NCBI RefSeq assembly: GCF_000189635.1
Contig: NW_002476445.1
Coordinates: forward strand, 1,787-63,767
Direction of reading: 5' to 3'
Length of the DNA: 61,981 nucleotides
Source of the DNA: Tetrahymena thermophila SB210
Lineage: Eukaryota; Ciliophora; Oligohymenophorea; Hymenostomatida; Tetrahymenidae
A program made the position numbers and the translations under genes. Numbering within the stretch: the first letter of the stretch is position 1; the number at the start of each line of letters is the position of its first letter. The notes below the pieces were generated by a model. That model had not been told where the DNA came from and did no database searches. It saw nothing but the letters and a program-made list of their open reading frames with translations. Positions 25,609 through 37,600 of the stretch are shown here, piece by piece.

Positions 25609-26567
25609 ATGGCCAAATACGTTCCCCCTATTTCCTAATCAAATGTTCAAGTTGTTCCATAGGTATAACCTGTGATCTATCAATCAGTTGTACCCGTTTA
25701 AGTTTAGCCCCTTTACTAATCCTACGTCAGTTATCCTACTTACTCCTACGTTAAGCAATAGCCATAAGTCTAAACCGCTCAAATTCCTGCTGTAATTAAA
25801 AATATTTTTTTGAATTTCAATTTCTAATATAAAAATAAATGGAAATTAATGATATTATTTAACTAATTATGCAGTAATAGTAACAATATTAATCAGTTGG
25901 ATCTACTTAACCTTCCGTCGCTTATCAAGCAGCTGAAAGCTAAATAAAGGCTCCTCTTAGAGGTTCTTCCAGAATTGAATATATTCCTTATTAAAGAAAG
26001 GTCATTGACTATGAATAATAGGTATAAACTCAAATTGTTCCTAAGGAAAGATATGGTAATTATACTTTTTATTGCTAACTTAGATATTTTCATGCATTTT
26101 TCTACTCTTTCACATGGCTTAATGTGCTTAAAAAAAAGAATCATGCAAAAGTTTATCAAAAGCAACATTTTATGGAAATTAAATAAGATGAACAAAAATA
26201 TATTTTAAAAGTAGGAAACTACTAACAATCCAATTACTATGGAAAACATCTGTTAATATTCTACAAATAAATATTATATTTTTTTCATTTGTGTTTAAAT
26301 TATTGAAAAAATTTCAACCCATTTGCTATTTAATAGCTAATATTTATTAAAATTAATTAGTAACTGATTATTATGCTGTTGAACATACTACTAACTACGT
26401 TCCTTAAACTTACTACGACTCTTACGTTGATTACGTTCCTGTAACAAGATACAAAGAAAGAACTGAGTAATTTAATATTATTTTTTTGCATAATTAAATA
26501 AATTTATATTAATAAATATAGATATTATCCAGTTGAAAGTAGCAGAACTGTCATTAACCGTCTTTGA
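25609..26567 (+). CDS. small alveolin/epiplasmin-like cortical protein
   Basis: Four exons: 25609-25791, 25875-26055, 26361-26466, 26522-26567; phases agree, giving 171 residues. It starts MAKYVPPISQSNVQVVPQ. After a Val/Pro/Gln-rich N-terminus comes the repeat pattern typical of alveolins and ciliate epiplasmic proteins: RIEYIPYQRKVIDYEQQ, VPKERYVTDYYAVEH, NYVPQTYYDSYVDYVPV, then RTEYYPVESSRTV. These Val/Pro/Tyr/charged repeats form filaments of the membrane skeleton under the alveolar sacs; family membership is seen, while cortical location is family knowledge. The third intron-exon join (g|TA at 26055/26361) is fixed by the VTDYYAVEH motif and leaves a 305-base intron. A common Tyr-rich composition and short length suggest a minor or accessory alveolin. 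Confidence 0.88.
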
Positions 26568-27258
26568 AAGAATAGTAAATTTGCAAAATAAGTTAAAAGC
26601 AGAAGGATTTAATAAGACTCTCTTTAAAAACAACTGGCAAAAATATAAATATTTTGTTAACTTGTGAGAATAATTTATAATATATAAAAATCAATCAACA
26701 AAAATGTATAAATATTATCATCATTTTCCATTAAGTATTAACTAACTAACTAAATAACTTACTTATATTTGAAATTATCAAATTATTTTATTTATAAAAG
26801 TAATGAAACTTAAAATAATTAAATTTAAAAGTATTTATACTCAATTAATTAATAAATAAATAATTACCATAATTCTTCAATAACATAAAAATAAAAAAAT
26901 TAAAATATATTGAATTCTATTGATTTTTTTAAGAACCCCTTTTTCCAAAATTTAACTTTATAGAAGGGGATCTTGAAGGAGACATTTTGTAGTTAATATA
27001 TAAACACACAAATTTGATTAAATTAAAACTTATCTTTCAAAGAATAGCATATAAATTTTGTAGAAAATAACATTTTAAAACAAATAATTTTATAAAATTT
27101 TATTAAAATATTTAATTACTTTTTAATCAATAAGCTGATTTAGATTTATCACTTATTAGTTTAGTTTTTAGTAATATAATAAATATAATTTATCTTTTGA
27201 AATGTTTAAAATGTTTTAAAGTTTGCTTTGTTTTATCTGCTTTCAACTCAAGCATTTT
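26568..27258. other. intergenic region between convergent genes
   Basis: About 0.7 kb between the alveolin-like gene (+) and cyclic-nucleotide-binding gene A (-). No gene seen. Confidence 0.55.
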
Positions 27259-30200
27259 TCACTTTAGAGGTGAAGGTTATCTACTTATAAAAATTTATTT
27301 AAAAGGCTAAGTATTTTTTTAGCTTAATTCTTATGAAGCTTATTAAGGATTTTGTTTATCGATTATTTTGAATGTGGTTGATAATTAGAATTTTTTAATT
27401 TTCATATTTTATGGTAAATTGGATTTATAAATATGTTCTGCCATATTTTTTAATATTAAGTTAGGACTGCCTTAATCGAGAGAAAAGTTCTTCTTTGAAT
27501 GTATACTATTTATATTGAAAGCTAGTTTTTCTTCTTATTATTATTAAGGTTTAGCAGTAATCGAAATTTATTTAGTTCTTTTTGAAATATTGTCTGTAGT
27601 TGAATATTGTTATGTGATAAACTAAAGATCTTAAGTATTTTCCATTTTTTTATTTAATCCGCTTTCTTAAGAGAAATATATTGAACTAAAATCTGGGCCT
27701 CTACTTGAGTTCTACATGATATTGAATTTTTGAGCTGATTTTTGTAAATTTTCTTCCAAATTCATGCTATTTAGTCCATTTTTACGATTTTAGTCAAATT
27801 TTTATAGAAAATTAGTTTTATTTAAATTTATAGGTGGCAAAGCTTTAATTTCTTCCAAAAGATTCTAATGTCTATTTGTTAATGGTGAATTATATTCAGG
27901 TTTTAAAAATTTGAATAATTCAGTTGGAGATTTTTAAGTTTTAGGAGTGTTATTCATAAAAGACTTTTATATAGGACTAGGGCAAACTAAACTGTTTTTT
28001 ATATTTCCATTATTTTTAATATGCTACAAAGCACTTTTGAGATAAATTTTTTCATTCTAATCTATTTCATTTAAATTAAGTTTTGGTATTTTAAAACTTT
28101 TTTTATCACTTGTGGCTGTTTCACTATATATTAGTGGAGAATTTTATTACTTTTAACACATAGCAAACGAAGATTGAGATCTTTCATGCCTGGTATGTTA
28201 ATTAGTTTCTTAATTCTTTAAATCTTCTATTAACCTTGAACTTTAGCTAAGAGGTTTTAAATTTGGGCTATTTTTTTCAATTATTTAATCTTTAAAGTAT
28301 CTCGATGTAACACTTATTGCTCTAGGACTCAGCCTTTAATCTTCAATTATTTTATCATAAAATCTAGACTTTGAAGTCTCATTCAAAATAGATTTTTAAT
28401 AATTTGCTTTATTTAAGAAATCAAATGTGTTCCTATTTTTTAATTTTTTATTCAATTTTTAATTTGGCAATTTTAAATAAATTAAAAGGAATTCAATCAT
28501 TTTTTTTAATATTTCTTAGAAATCAAATTAAAAAAAGTTAAAAAATCAGTTTTAAAGTTATAAGAAAATTGTTTTAAGACTAAATTTCATTTTACCTTCT
28601 TTGTGTTATTGCATCATCTGATTGTTCATAGATATTACTAGCTTAACTTAATTGCCTTTTAATTTTTAAAAAGCGTTAATTTAATTCTTAAGGGTTGATA
28701 TTGTGCCTTTTAGAAAATTCCTTTAAAATCTCATCTTCAAAAACACTCACTTTTTAAGAACGGGGAAGCTTTTTCTTTTTTAAGTTCTCTTCATACAGGA
28801 GAGTGGATCTTGTTTCTTTGCTGCTTATTTTTTCATTTTTAATTTCCATCATTTTCTAGTACCTATTTTTGTCAATTTCTTTAACTTATAGAGTTTGTAA
28901 ATCTTTATTCTTATCTTGAATAAAGACATCATCTTTTCTAACCTTTGGATTTTTTAGTAAATGCTAGTTTGAAGATATTTTAGAAGAATAAATCAAATAA
29001 TTGTGCTCATCTTGTTTAAAAATGTCTTCTGCTAAATCGCAGTTTTAAGCTACTGTGACAGTCTTTGATAAATTTTATTGCCTTATTTGTTTATTGAACT
29101 TTAACAAAAGAACAGGTTTTGAGTTAGATTTTTCTTATAAAGAATTTTAAGAAATAGAGTTTCTAGAATCAAATGAATTTGATTCATCATTTTACTACAA
29201 ATAAGAGGAGACTTAGTTTAATCTAAATTCTCTCGCTTTTTCCTTGTTTTGAATTTATGTAATCATAGCCTTCTATATATTAGGATGCTGTGGCAGTAGC
29301 CTTGTGATAAGCTTTTTAGGAATAGTATATATTACACCTTTTTCACTATTACAGACTACTCTATAAACTCTATAATACTCAACACCTCTTTTCTTAAATA
29401 TTTCTTCTTCTCCAAAGCTCTCTCCCTCTCCAAGAATTTTAAACTAAAAAAATTTTCCTCTTTCTAAATTGTTAAATATTTTCTTCTTTTTAGTATTAGG
29501 GTCATCAACTGCACTGTTATCTTAAAAATAAAAGGTTATTTTTATTAAATATATTAGGTGATTGTTTAGATACTGAAGGTGAATTATTTATATTATTACA
29601 ATTAAATTACTCTCGGCTAAACTACATGAGTCATAATAGAAAATTTATAAATAATATATTAATGGCGTTATTAAATTATAATTATCCTTATGGATTAGTT
29701 TAAATTATTAAGTATATTATTGATATTTATTAGTGTATGAATATATATATATATTTTTTTTAAATGTATGTCATTTATGGGATAACTTAAGTTATAAAAA
29801 ATATAAATTAAATTAGCATAAGCTTTAGCCATTTATTAATTAATTCATTTATTAGAAATTTATGGTTTAAATTGTTTAATATCTATACTTTTTAAAATTA
29901 ATTTTATTTTAAAAATTGTCAATTTTTTCATAAAAATTAGTAAAAATTAACTTTGGGTTTAAAAATTAAATTTAAAAAATATATTTTAGTAAAATTCAGA
30001 GGAAATTCTAACTTTTAAAAGTTAGTTGCTTTTTTTAAACTAAAATATTCAAATTTTAAGATTAAGTGAAGTTATTTTTATCAATTAAGGTCACTTTATT
30101 TAATACATTTTTGATCAAGCAAACTTTGTCTTGATTTTTAGAAAAAAAGAAATGGAAAAACTTACTTTGAGACTATTTCTTAACTTCTTTGAATTAGTTA

Positions 30201-31188
30201 TTGAAGCTTTTTTCAATGTAAATAGAGAATTCTCCTTCTTTAATAAAATAAAAGTTGTCAGGTATGTCGCCGACGTCGTAAATAATAGAATTTTTCTCAA
30301 CTTTTTATTCATCACTAATATCATAGAATTGTTTTATCACTTCATAAGGATATCCTGATAGAATACTCATTTTAGAGAAACTTTCAATGAAAGAAGCACT
30401 ATTTTTTATTTTTTCTAATATATCTATAATTTTGTCTCCTTTTATAAAGCCAAAGAATGTATCCACTGTAGTTTAAACACTTGCTTGTCTTCTATTACTT
30501 TTATTTGGATCTAAGGCAAATTCACCAAAGCAGTTACCCTAACCTAGTCTGACTAGCTCAATTTCTTGTAGCTACATTTCTTCATTCGCATTTTCTTACT
30601 GTTTTCCAGCTTATTTTTAAGAGTTTTCTTAATCATTGCCTATTTTGCATTAAAATTTAAAAAATAAAAGCAAATATTACTTGAACTTATTTACTCTGCT
30701 GTTCTTCCACTTTTTGATATGATGATTTGTAAATTCTAACCTCTCCCTTTATTATAATCCAGAATGTATCTCCCCTGTCTCCTTAGTTAAATAAAACCTT
30801 TTTTCATTCATAGTTTTAGAAATTCTTTAAATGTTGTATACAATAATATTTTTACTTAGTCTTTTGAAAGGAAGAATCCTTGCATATATTTGCAAAGCTT
30901 AAAGCATGTTTCATCTGCATCAGTTGCTGATGACTTAATATCCCTAAAAAATCTGATATCTGAAACAATATGAGTAAGAATGTGGACTTCTAAATTACTT
31001 CTTTCTTCACACTCCTTATCCAAAATTGTCATCATTAAGTCAAGTTAATCTTATTTAGATATTCGCTCAACCAAAGCATTTCCTTGCTATTGAAATTTAG
31101 AAATGTATTAATAGCTCTTTTACCTAATAGCTTCATTAAGCAATGGATTTCTTTTTTACTCTAAATTTCTTTGCTTTTTTTACTTCAT
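27259..31188 (-). CDS. cyclic-nucleotide-binding-domain protein A
   Basis: Exons on the minus strand: 30856-31188, 30695-30797, 30166-30639, a likely 48-base exon 29574-29621, 28596-29520, 27259-28432; phases agree, ~1,018 residues. CNBD1: FNQGDRGDTFWIIIKGEVRIY near 113-133, then after an inserted Gln/Asn loop the phosphate-binding cassette GNCFGEFAL...RRQASV (~180-200), which keeps the Glu and Arg used to hold a cyclic nucleotide. CNBD2 follows (IYDVGDIPDNFYFIKEGEFSIY, then ESFGEEEIFKKRG) and is more degenerate, interrupted by introns and an insertion. The C-terminal ~550 residues are low-complexity Ser/Asn/Lys. No kinase or channel domain is present, so it is not a PKA regulatory subunit of standard layout; a cAMP/cGMP sensor or scaffold is inference. 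Paralog B lies at 34629-39163. Confidence 0.85.
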
Positions 31189-31761
31189 TTTATGTATAAA
31201 TTTAAAACTTAATATACTTGAAATAAGTAGAACCAGCCAGCAATTTTATTTAATCAATTAATTAATTAATTATTCTGTGGATTATTCTTATCCTCCTCTA
31301 AAATAAGTAAAAATTCTTATAGCTTGTTATTCCTACTTACTTCTTAATTTTAGTGCCTTTCTAAAAACTTTACTTAACCATAAAATTTGTTAATTTTTTG
31401 TTTCTTTTCTTAATTTCATTATTATTCTTAAAAATTTCTTTTAAGCAAGCTCAATAAATCTAATTCCACCAAAATAAAAAGCATATTAAAAAACTAACAT
31501 AAATGTACCATTTTACCTTCATTAAACAAAAATAACTTTTAATTTTTAAAATTTTCTAATTGAAAAATAATTTTTTAAATTATTAAAAAATCAATTTTAT
31601 TATTTTGTAAATCTTTATTTAGTTATATTAATTAAAGAGTTTCTGCTTTAATTGAAATTTTTGTTTAAAGAGATCTGATAAAATAAATTAATAAGAAGTA
31701 TTTCTTAATAGTATATTAATTTACTCATCAAAAATCTAATTAAATACACAATACATAAACA
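31189..31761. other. divergent promoter region
   Basis: Shared upstream region of CNBD gene A (-) and GNAT gene 1 (+). AT-rich, no motif recognised. Confidence 0.5.
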
Positions 31762-32208
31762 ATGGTTTAATTGTTTAATCCAGGAGTTTTGGAAGACGAA
31801 GATATAAAATTATAGCTAAACTAAACTGATTTACTTGAGAAATAAGTTCCCTGTTATTTTTTTGATATAATTTGTAAAAAAGATAACCAAAAAGCAGGGT
31901 CTATTTGCTTGAGAACAAAATTTACATACGAAGAAGAATTCCTTTGGGGTAATATGGGATTTGTAGTAGAAAAATAGTATCAAGGCAAAAGATTTGCTTT
32001 CAAGGCTTCAAAACTATTAATTAACTTTGCTCGAAGATGTGGGATGAAATAAATTTACTTCACTGTCGACCCAACGAATATACCTTCAATAAAAACAATA
32101 ACAAATCTAGGAGCTTACTATCTTGAGACAATAGATGTCCCTAAAGATTCAACATTATATAATGAAGAAAAATGCTAATATTGCAGCAGATTCTGCTTAT
32201 ACATTTGA
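31762..32208 (+). CDS. GNAT-family acetyltransferase 1
   Basis: Single exon, 148 residues, ATG 31762. The GNAT core is visible: a beta strand with an outward chain (AGSICLRT), then WGNMGFVVEKQYQGKRFAFKAS, where Q-x-x-G-K/R is the acetyl-CoA pyrophosphate loop (motif A). It continues with CGMKQIYFTVDPTNIPSIKT and a NLGAYYLE segment typical of motif B (DPxNxxSxKxxxxLG). The C-terminus is Cys-rich (KCQYCSRFC). Substrate unknown; small-molecule or peptide acetylation are both possible. It is a tandem paralog of the gene at 33178 (same length). The pattern resembles bacterial-type GNATs, so an old transfer is possible, but a tree is needed. Confidence 0.88.
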
Positions 32209-33177
32209 ATTTAATAAGAAAAATATATTTTATAGATAAAAAATAGTTAGTATTGTACATAAATTGTAAATATATCTAAAATATTTAGCTAAAAATAATC
32301 ATCTACCTCATTATTATTAGTGTTGCAAACCTATTAGAAAAGAATTCAGTAGATTCTTTTAATAAATATCAATAATAAATAAAACATTCTAATTAACCTA
32401 AAATAATATTTTTAATTACTAATAAATTAATATTTTCATATAAAATTAATATATTATTTTTTGTATTTTATCACTTCAAGTTCATTTATATAGCAAGTTT
32501 TGTTTAACTTAGCAAAATATTTTTATTTTAAAAAACTTAATACAAAGACTAGCTAGCATTCTATTAAATTAAATTAGTTATTTATTTTGATCAATACTGT
32601 ATACTCTCTAATTAAGCATAACCTTTGTAAAATGAGCGTGCAAATGATATAGATTAACATTTAGATTTAGAAAATAAGAATCATTAATTACATCTCTTAG
32701 AGAGTCTAGGGAATTTAAAATAGATTAAATACACTAAAGTATATTTATTGTATTAATGAAATGTATGAATTATTGATTGATTAAGAATAAATTTTAAATA
32801 ATTATGAATTAAAATTTGAATTAATATAATTCGTGAAAGTTAATTTGATATATATAGCAGCCATTTTATTAGAAATAAAATAATAACTTTGTTCGTGTGT
32901 AAGAATATATACCTAAAAAATAAATTTTCTTTTAAAAGAATTGATTAGTATTAATTAAAAACTAAATCTGAATAATTTTGACAATTTGAATCTACAATAA
33001 TTTTGAAGATCATATCAATATTTTAATTTAGGCTATTATTATATCATGCGTCTCTATCAATTTTCCATAAAAGGTCTTTAATTAATTTTCATTAATTTAT
33101 GATTTTAATCCATGTAATTATTAAAATCAAATACAATTAAAATAAAAACTTATTACTCTCACAAATTAAAAACTGAA
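32209..33177. other. spacer between the two GNAT genes
   Basis: About 0.97 kb of AT-rich DNA; no gene seen. Includes the promoter of GNAT 2. Confidence 0.55.
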
Positions 33178-33624
33178 ATGGTTGCTATTTATAATCCTGG
33201 AAACATGGAGGATGAAGATATTCTAGTTATATATGACCAAGTTGAGTTATTGCAAAATTAAGTGCCTTGCTATCATTTTTATATAGTATGCAAGCAAGAT
33301 ATGAATATAGCTGGACATATCTCTTTGAGAACTAAAACCTCATATGAAGAAGAATATCTTTGGGGTAATATGGGTTACACAGTAAACCCAAAATACCAAG
33401 GAAGAAGATATGCCTATAAGGCTTCAAAGTTGGTGATTGGATTTGCCAGAAAATGCAAGATGAACTAAATATATATGACAGTAGATCCCACTAACATAGC
33501 TTCAATAAAAACAATCTTAAATTTAGGAGGCTATTACTTAGAAACTATAGAGGTACCTAAGGATTCTTCTCTTTACTAAGTAGAGTAATGTGATATTAGC
33601 TGCAGATATTGTGTATACATATGA
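33178..33624 (+). CDS. GNAT-family acetyltransferase 2
   Basis: Single exon, 148 residues, ATG 33178. Collinear paralog of GNAT 1 without gaps: NPGNMEDEDI at the start, IAGHISLRT strand, NMGYTVNPKYQGRRYAYKAS acetyl-CoA loop, MTVDPTNIASIKT and NLGGYYLET motif-B region, Cys-containing end CDISCRYCVYI. The acetyl-CoA loop (QGRRYA) is closer to the family consensus than in GNAT 1 (QGKRFA). Both copies look intact. The two genes are transcribed in the same direction. Confidence 0.9.
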
Positions 33625-34154
33625 ATACCTCTTTGAAAAATAAATTAAATTTCTCAAAATTTTTAATAATAACATCTATTAATTAATAAAAAATCATTTA
33701 ATAAAAGTTCTATCAAATAATATAAGCAATATGCAATAAAAAAAATAATTAATTTATTATATCTACTCTCTCTCTCTATAAAAAAATAGTAATTTACTTA
33801 TATCTATCTATATTAGTTAAAAATTCATTAGAAATTTTATTGGATTTATGATAAAGAATTATTTATAAAAGAATCAAAATTAAAAAAACTTAGTCTTCAT
33901 CAAATTAATATTATTTATTAGCTTTTCTATTTTAAAATATAACTAAATATCTTTAAAAAAATTTTTGATTGAAATTGAATTTATTTTATAAATAAATAAA
34001 TTAAAGTAGTTTCTTCATATTATACCATACCAATCTGTCTGTACATATATTTCCAAAAAAATTATGATAATTTGGTTCAAAAATTCTATAATAAAATTTA
34101 TTTATAAAAAAATATTTTCAATACTATTCAATTCAACTTTTATAATTATTGAAA
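33625..34154. other. intergenic region
   Basis: AT-rich 3' flank of GNAT 2; contains a CTCTCTCT microsatellite near 33768. No gene. Confidence 0.55.
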
Positions 34155-34634
34155 ATGATTTATCAAAATAATATTAATAATTAATTTGAATATATCAATC
34201 AGTTTTGCGCGATAATTAGAATTCCTCAAAGTTTGAAAAATTCATTAATTAATAAAATAGCTCATCTATCTTCAAAATTAAAGTTTTTAGAGGAGGTAAA
34301 ATATTCAGTAAAAATTATATTATATTTTAATTTAATTTATTTAATAAAAAGAAGGATATTTATTTTAAATATCAAAGAAGTCTTTTATGAGAGAGTATGT
34401 AGTAAATATAAATTATAATATCATGATTTATTAGATGCATTTAATTTTGAATAAAATATTTTGATAATATTCTTCAAAATAAATACAGAAATAAACAACG
34501 ATTTTGACAAAAAAAATAATGAATTTTATAACCCCTATTTAAAATATTCTATTAATATTAATGCTACAATATATTTATTTAAAAATTAATATAATTTTAT
34601 TTTGCTTATATAATGGTATCTATATAGATCATGA
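34155..34634 (+). CDS. hypothetical ORF, doubtful
   Basis: Ciliate-code ORF of 159 residues that overlaps the stop of the convergent CNBD gene B by 6 bases. The first ~50 residues (FCAIIRIPQSLKNSLINKIAHL) have balanced codon use; the middle is intron-like (GTAAAAT at 34295 to AAAG near 34377). If spliced there, the frame ends earlier. I recognise no family. It may be noncoding. Confidence 0.25.
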
Positions 34635-37600
34635 ATTTTATTCAAAAAATTAATGATTGCTACTATTATTGCTAGTGAAATTATTATTGGAGAGTTTTTG
34701 TCTATCTTACAAATGAATACCTGAAGATTGTAATATTCCAAGTGCTTATAATTAAGGCATATTCTTTTTTATCTTACCTTATGTGATTTTGTGATGGTCT
34801 TTGTTTTGAACTATCAAATTTAGCTTATACTTCAATGGCAACATATTTACATCTAGATTTTTTTTAATTTACTGCTTGGTTTTTACTTCTTTAGAAGGAG
34901 TAGAGAAATAGTTTGTATAAGTTTGGTTTTCAATTTTTTTTTAAGAATTAACATTTTAAGGTTCTGATTTTTTTTAAGGTGTTTAGATGGGAATTCTAAA
35001 TATATTAAATTTATCTTTCTCTGTCTTCTCACTATCTTAGTATATTTATTTAGGATATTTATTCAGAGCTGAACTGCTTAATTCAGTTCTAGAAGATGAT
35101 TAAATATAATTTTCTTAACTATGAAATGGGTTATTGTTATTATTTGTATTTAGATGTTTTGATAATTTCAAATTCGTTAATATGCTGCTTATAGATCCGC
35201 TATTTTATTTTTAAAGGCTTTTTGAGTGCAAAGTGGCAGTAGGAATCTCGTTTTTTTATTTATCTATAAAATCTTAGTGGACTTTTAATACAAGCGGATT
35301 GTAATATTTGGTACTTTATAAAGAGCTGCTTGGCTTTATCAAACCAGAGAAATTACCATATGAAGAGCTAAACATCCTCCCATTAGGAGAATTTTATTCA
35401 AATTATGCTTTTTAGGAGTAAAATGTATTTTTAAAAGTGTTTATTAACAAATTTTAACTTTGCTATTCGGATTAGTGGTCTTTGTAATTTCTTTATAAAG
35501 CTTGGCTAAGGTTAGACATTTTTTAATTATAAGAAAACTGTTTCTTAATGCCTTCTTTATGATTGAACATTTCAGATTAACTAAGCGGATTTGTGTCTTA
35601 GCTTAAGCGTCTTTTATGTTCTTTTTCTCTATCTGTTAATTACTCTGCTACTGATCCAGCATAAGATAAGCTGATCTTTTATGAATTTAAATTAAGTTTA
35701 GGAGTTTAAATTTTATCAGAGTTAACATTAATAATATCTGAAACTCTCCTTTAACAATCAATATCTGATTAAAAAGATTTTTTTTATTACTTATTCCTTC
35801 TTTAAGACATGCTGCTTTACTCAGTATTTTTCAATTAACCATTTAGTTTATTTAAAACAGGTTAGTCATGCAAGTTAGCAATATATTCTTTAAAGCTAGA
35901 GATCGTTTAAGGGTTGAATTAAGACATAGCGTTTTATGTTAGAGGTAAATCGTGTTTTGAATTATTTAAAGGAGAATTTACTATTATCGCCTAAGTAGAA
36001 GAATCGTATGATTATTGCTATTTGCGCAAGTAGCTGAATAAATTTTGTTGCTGATCTTTTTTTAATTCATTCATTCTAACCAAAAAGTGATTTCCATTTT
36101 CTAAATTACTTTTTAAAGCATTAAAAAAAATTTAGCTAAATTTTTAAATCAGTTTTTTATATAAAATAAACTTTTAATTGAAACAAAATACAAAAGAAGA
36201 TTTGTTTGTTAATGTTGAGAATTAAAAAATTTAAATAAAATTTTTTAATAAAAATATATTTTGATAAATCTTTTTAAACTTTTATTATTGAAAAAATTTT
36301 TGAAATTCAAATATTTCATTTTAAAATGAAGGATAAAATTATGCATTTAAATTAAAAATATTAACTAAAAAATGAATTTTTGATTATTAAGTTAGTTTTT
36401 ATTAATAAAATTGATAATGAAAACTTAATAAGATTGAATAAAATTTATCTTAAAAAGAGTTAAATTTTGGCTAAAAAAGAATAATGAAAGCTTAAGATTA
36501 CTTTTTAAATTGATTGAAAATAAATTTTTAATTTTAAATAATTCCAAGAAAATTTAAAAAATGAGATAGATTATTATTTTACCTTCTGTTTGTTTAAGAA
36601 CCATCTAAAATATGATCTTAGATTTACTTGGATTTTTTAAAAGAGCTGGTTAGATCTTTTTAATACAGGTCCTGCTCTGGAATGTTATACTTCTCGTAGA
36701 ATTGCTTGAGATATTCTTGTTAAAGAATTATAATTCCTTATGATTTACGAACAGTACCCATGTATGATTTTTTGTTGTTGTATGAAGTTGATTGCTAAAG
36801 AATCTGCATTGTATTTCTTTCTACAGGCTTTCCTGCGATTTTCTAGGAATTAGATCCAGTGTTGTTTTCATTGCCAGACTAATAAACTTCCTCTATGACA
36901 AGATTATCAGTTTAACCTTTTCTTATAGATTTTGTATATTCTTCAACAATTGGAGAAGACTGGCCATTTGATGAGCTGGTTAGGCTACTACTATTCATTT
37001 ATGAGCTCTATTATTACTAAACTAATTATTATTACTATTAGCTATTAGCCTATTGAGTTTAATAGAGGGTAGATGAAAGCGATTTAAAGTTTAATCTCTG
37101 TGGTTTTATGAAGCAGTGTTCTTTTTCATCAAAATCCTCAACTAAATCACAGTTCCTAACTACTCTGATAATATTTGATTATATTTCAAAGATTTTAGCA
37201 TGACTGTTGTGTGTATCACTGAATTTTTATAATTAATTAGTCCTTTATTCTCTTTTCACTTGAAGCTAACTTGCAAATATCTTATATATGATATCGTCGT
37301 TATAAAATTTTTTTAAGAAATCTTTTTTATTAAAGCAATACAAACTGCCACTATCAGAAGTACAAATGACTGTTGTGACTCTTTTGTATTCTCTATTTTT
37401 TTTTAATATTAATTCTTCCTCACCAAAGCACTAGCCTATGCTCATTATTTTTAATGTGATAAATTAATCAGATTTCATATGGTCTGTTAATGGATTCAGC
37501 TTTTTAGATTTTACTTTTTTATTTTTGTATAGCATTAACTCTCCTAAAATTACATCTTCAGATATCTATAAATGTTGCTCGCTAGCTTTTTCAAGTTGTT

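Noticed and set aside
25893..26208. Overlapping plus and minus ORFs in the alveolin-like gene region
   Set aside because: They cover exon 2 and the 305-base intron in other frames; the alveolin repeats fix the true frame.
29574..30165. Additional exons inside the long intron of CNBD gene A
   Set aside because: Only one 48-base, phase-neutral exon is plausible; other stretches lack splice sites or protein similarity.
30115..30358. Two overlapping ORFs on opposite strands
   Set aside because: They fall across exon 3 and the following intron of CNBD gene A and do not match its reading frame beyond a short section.
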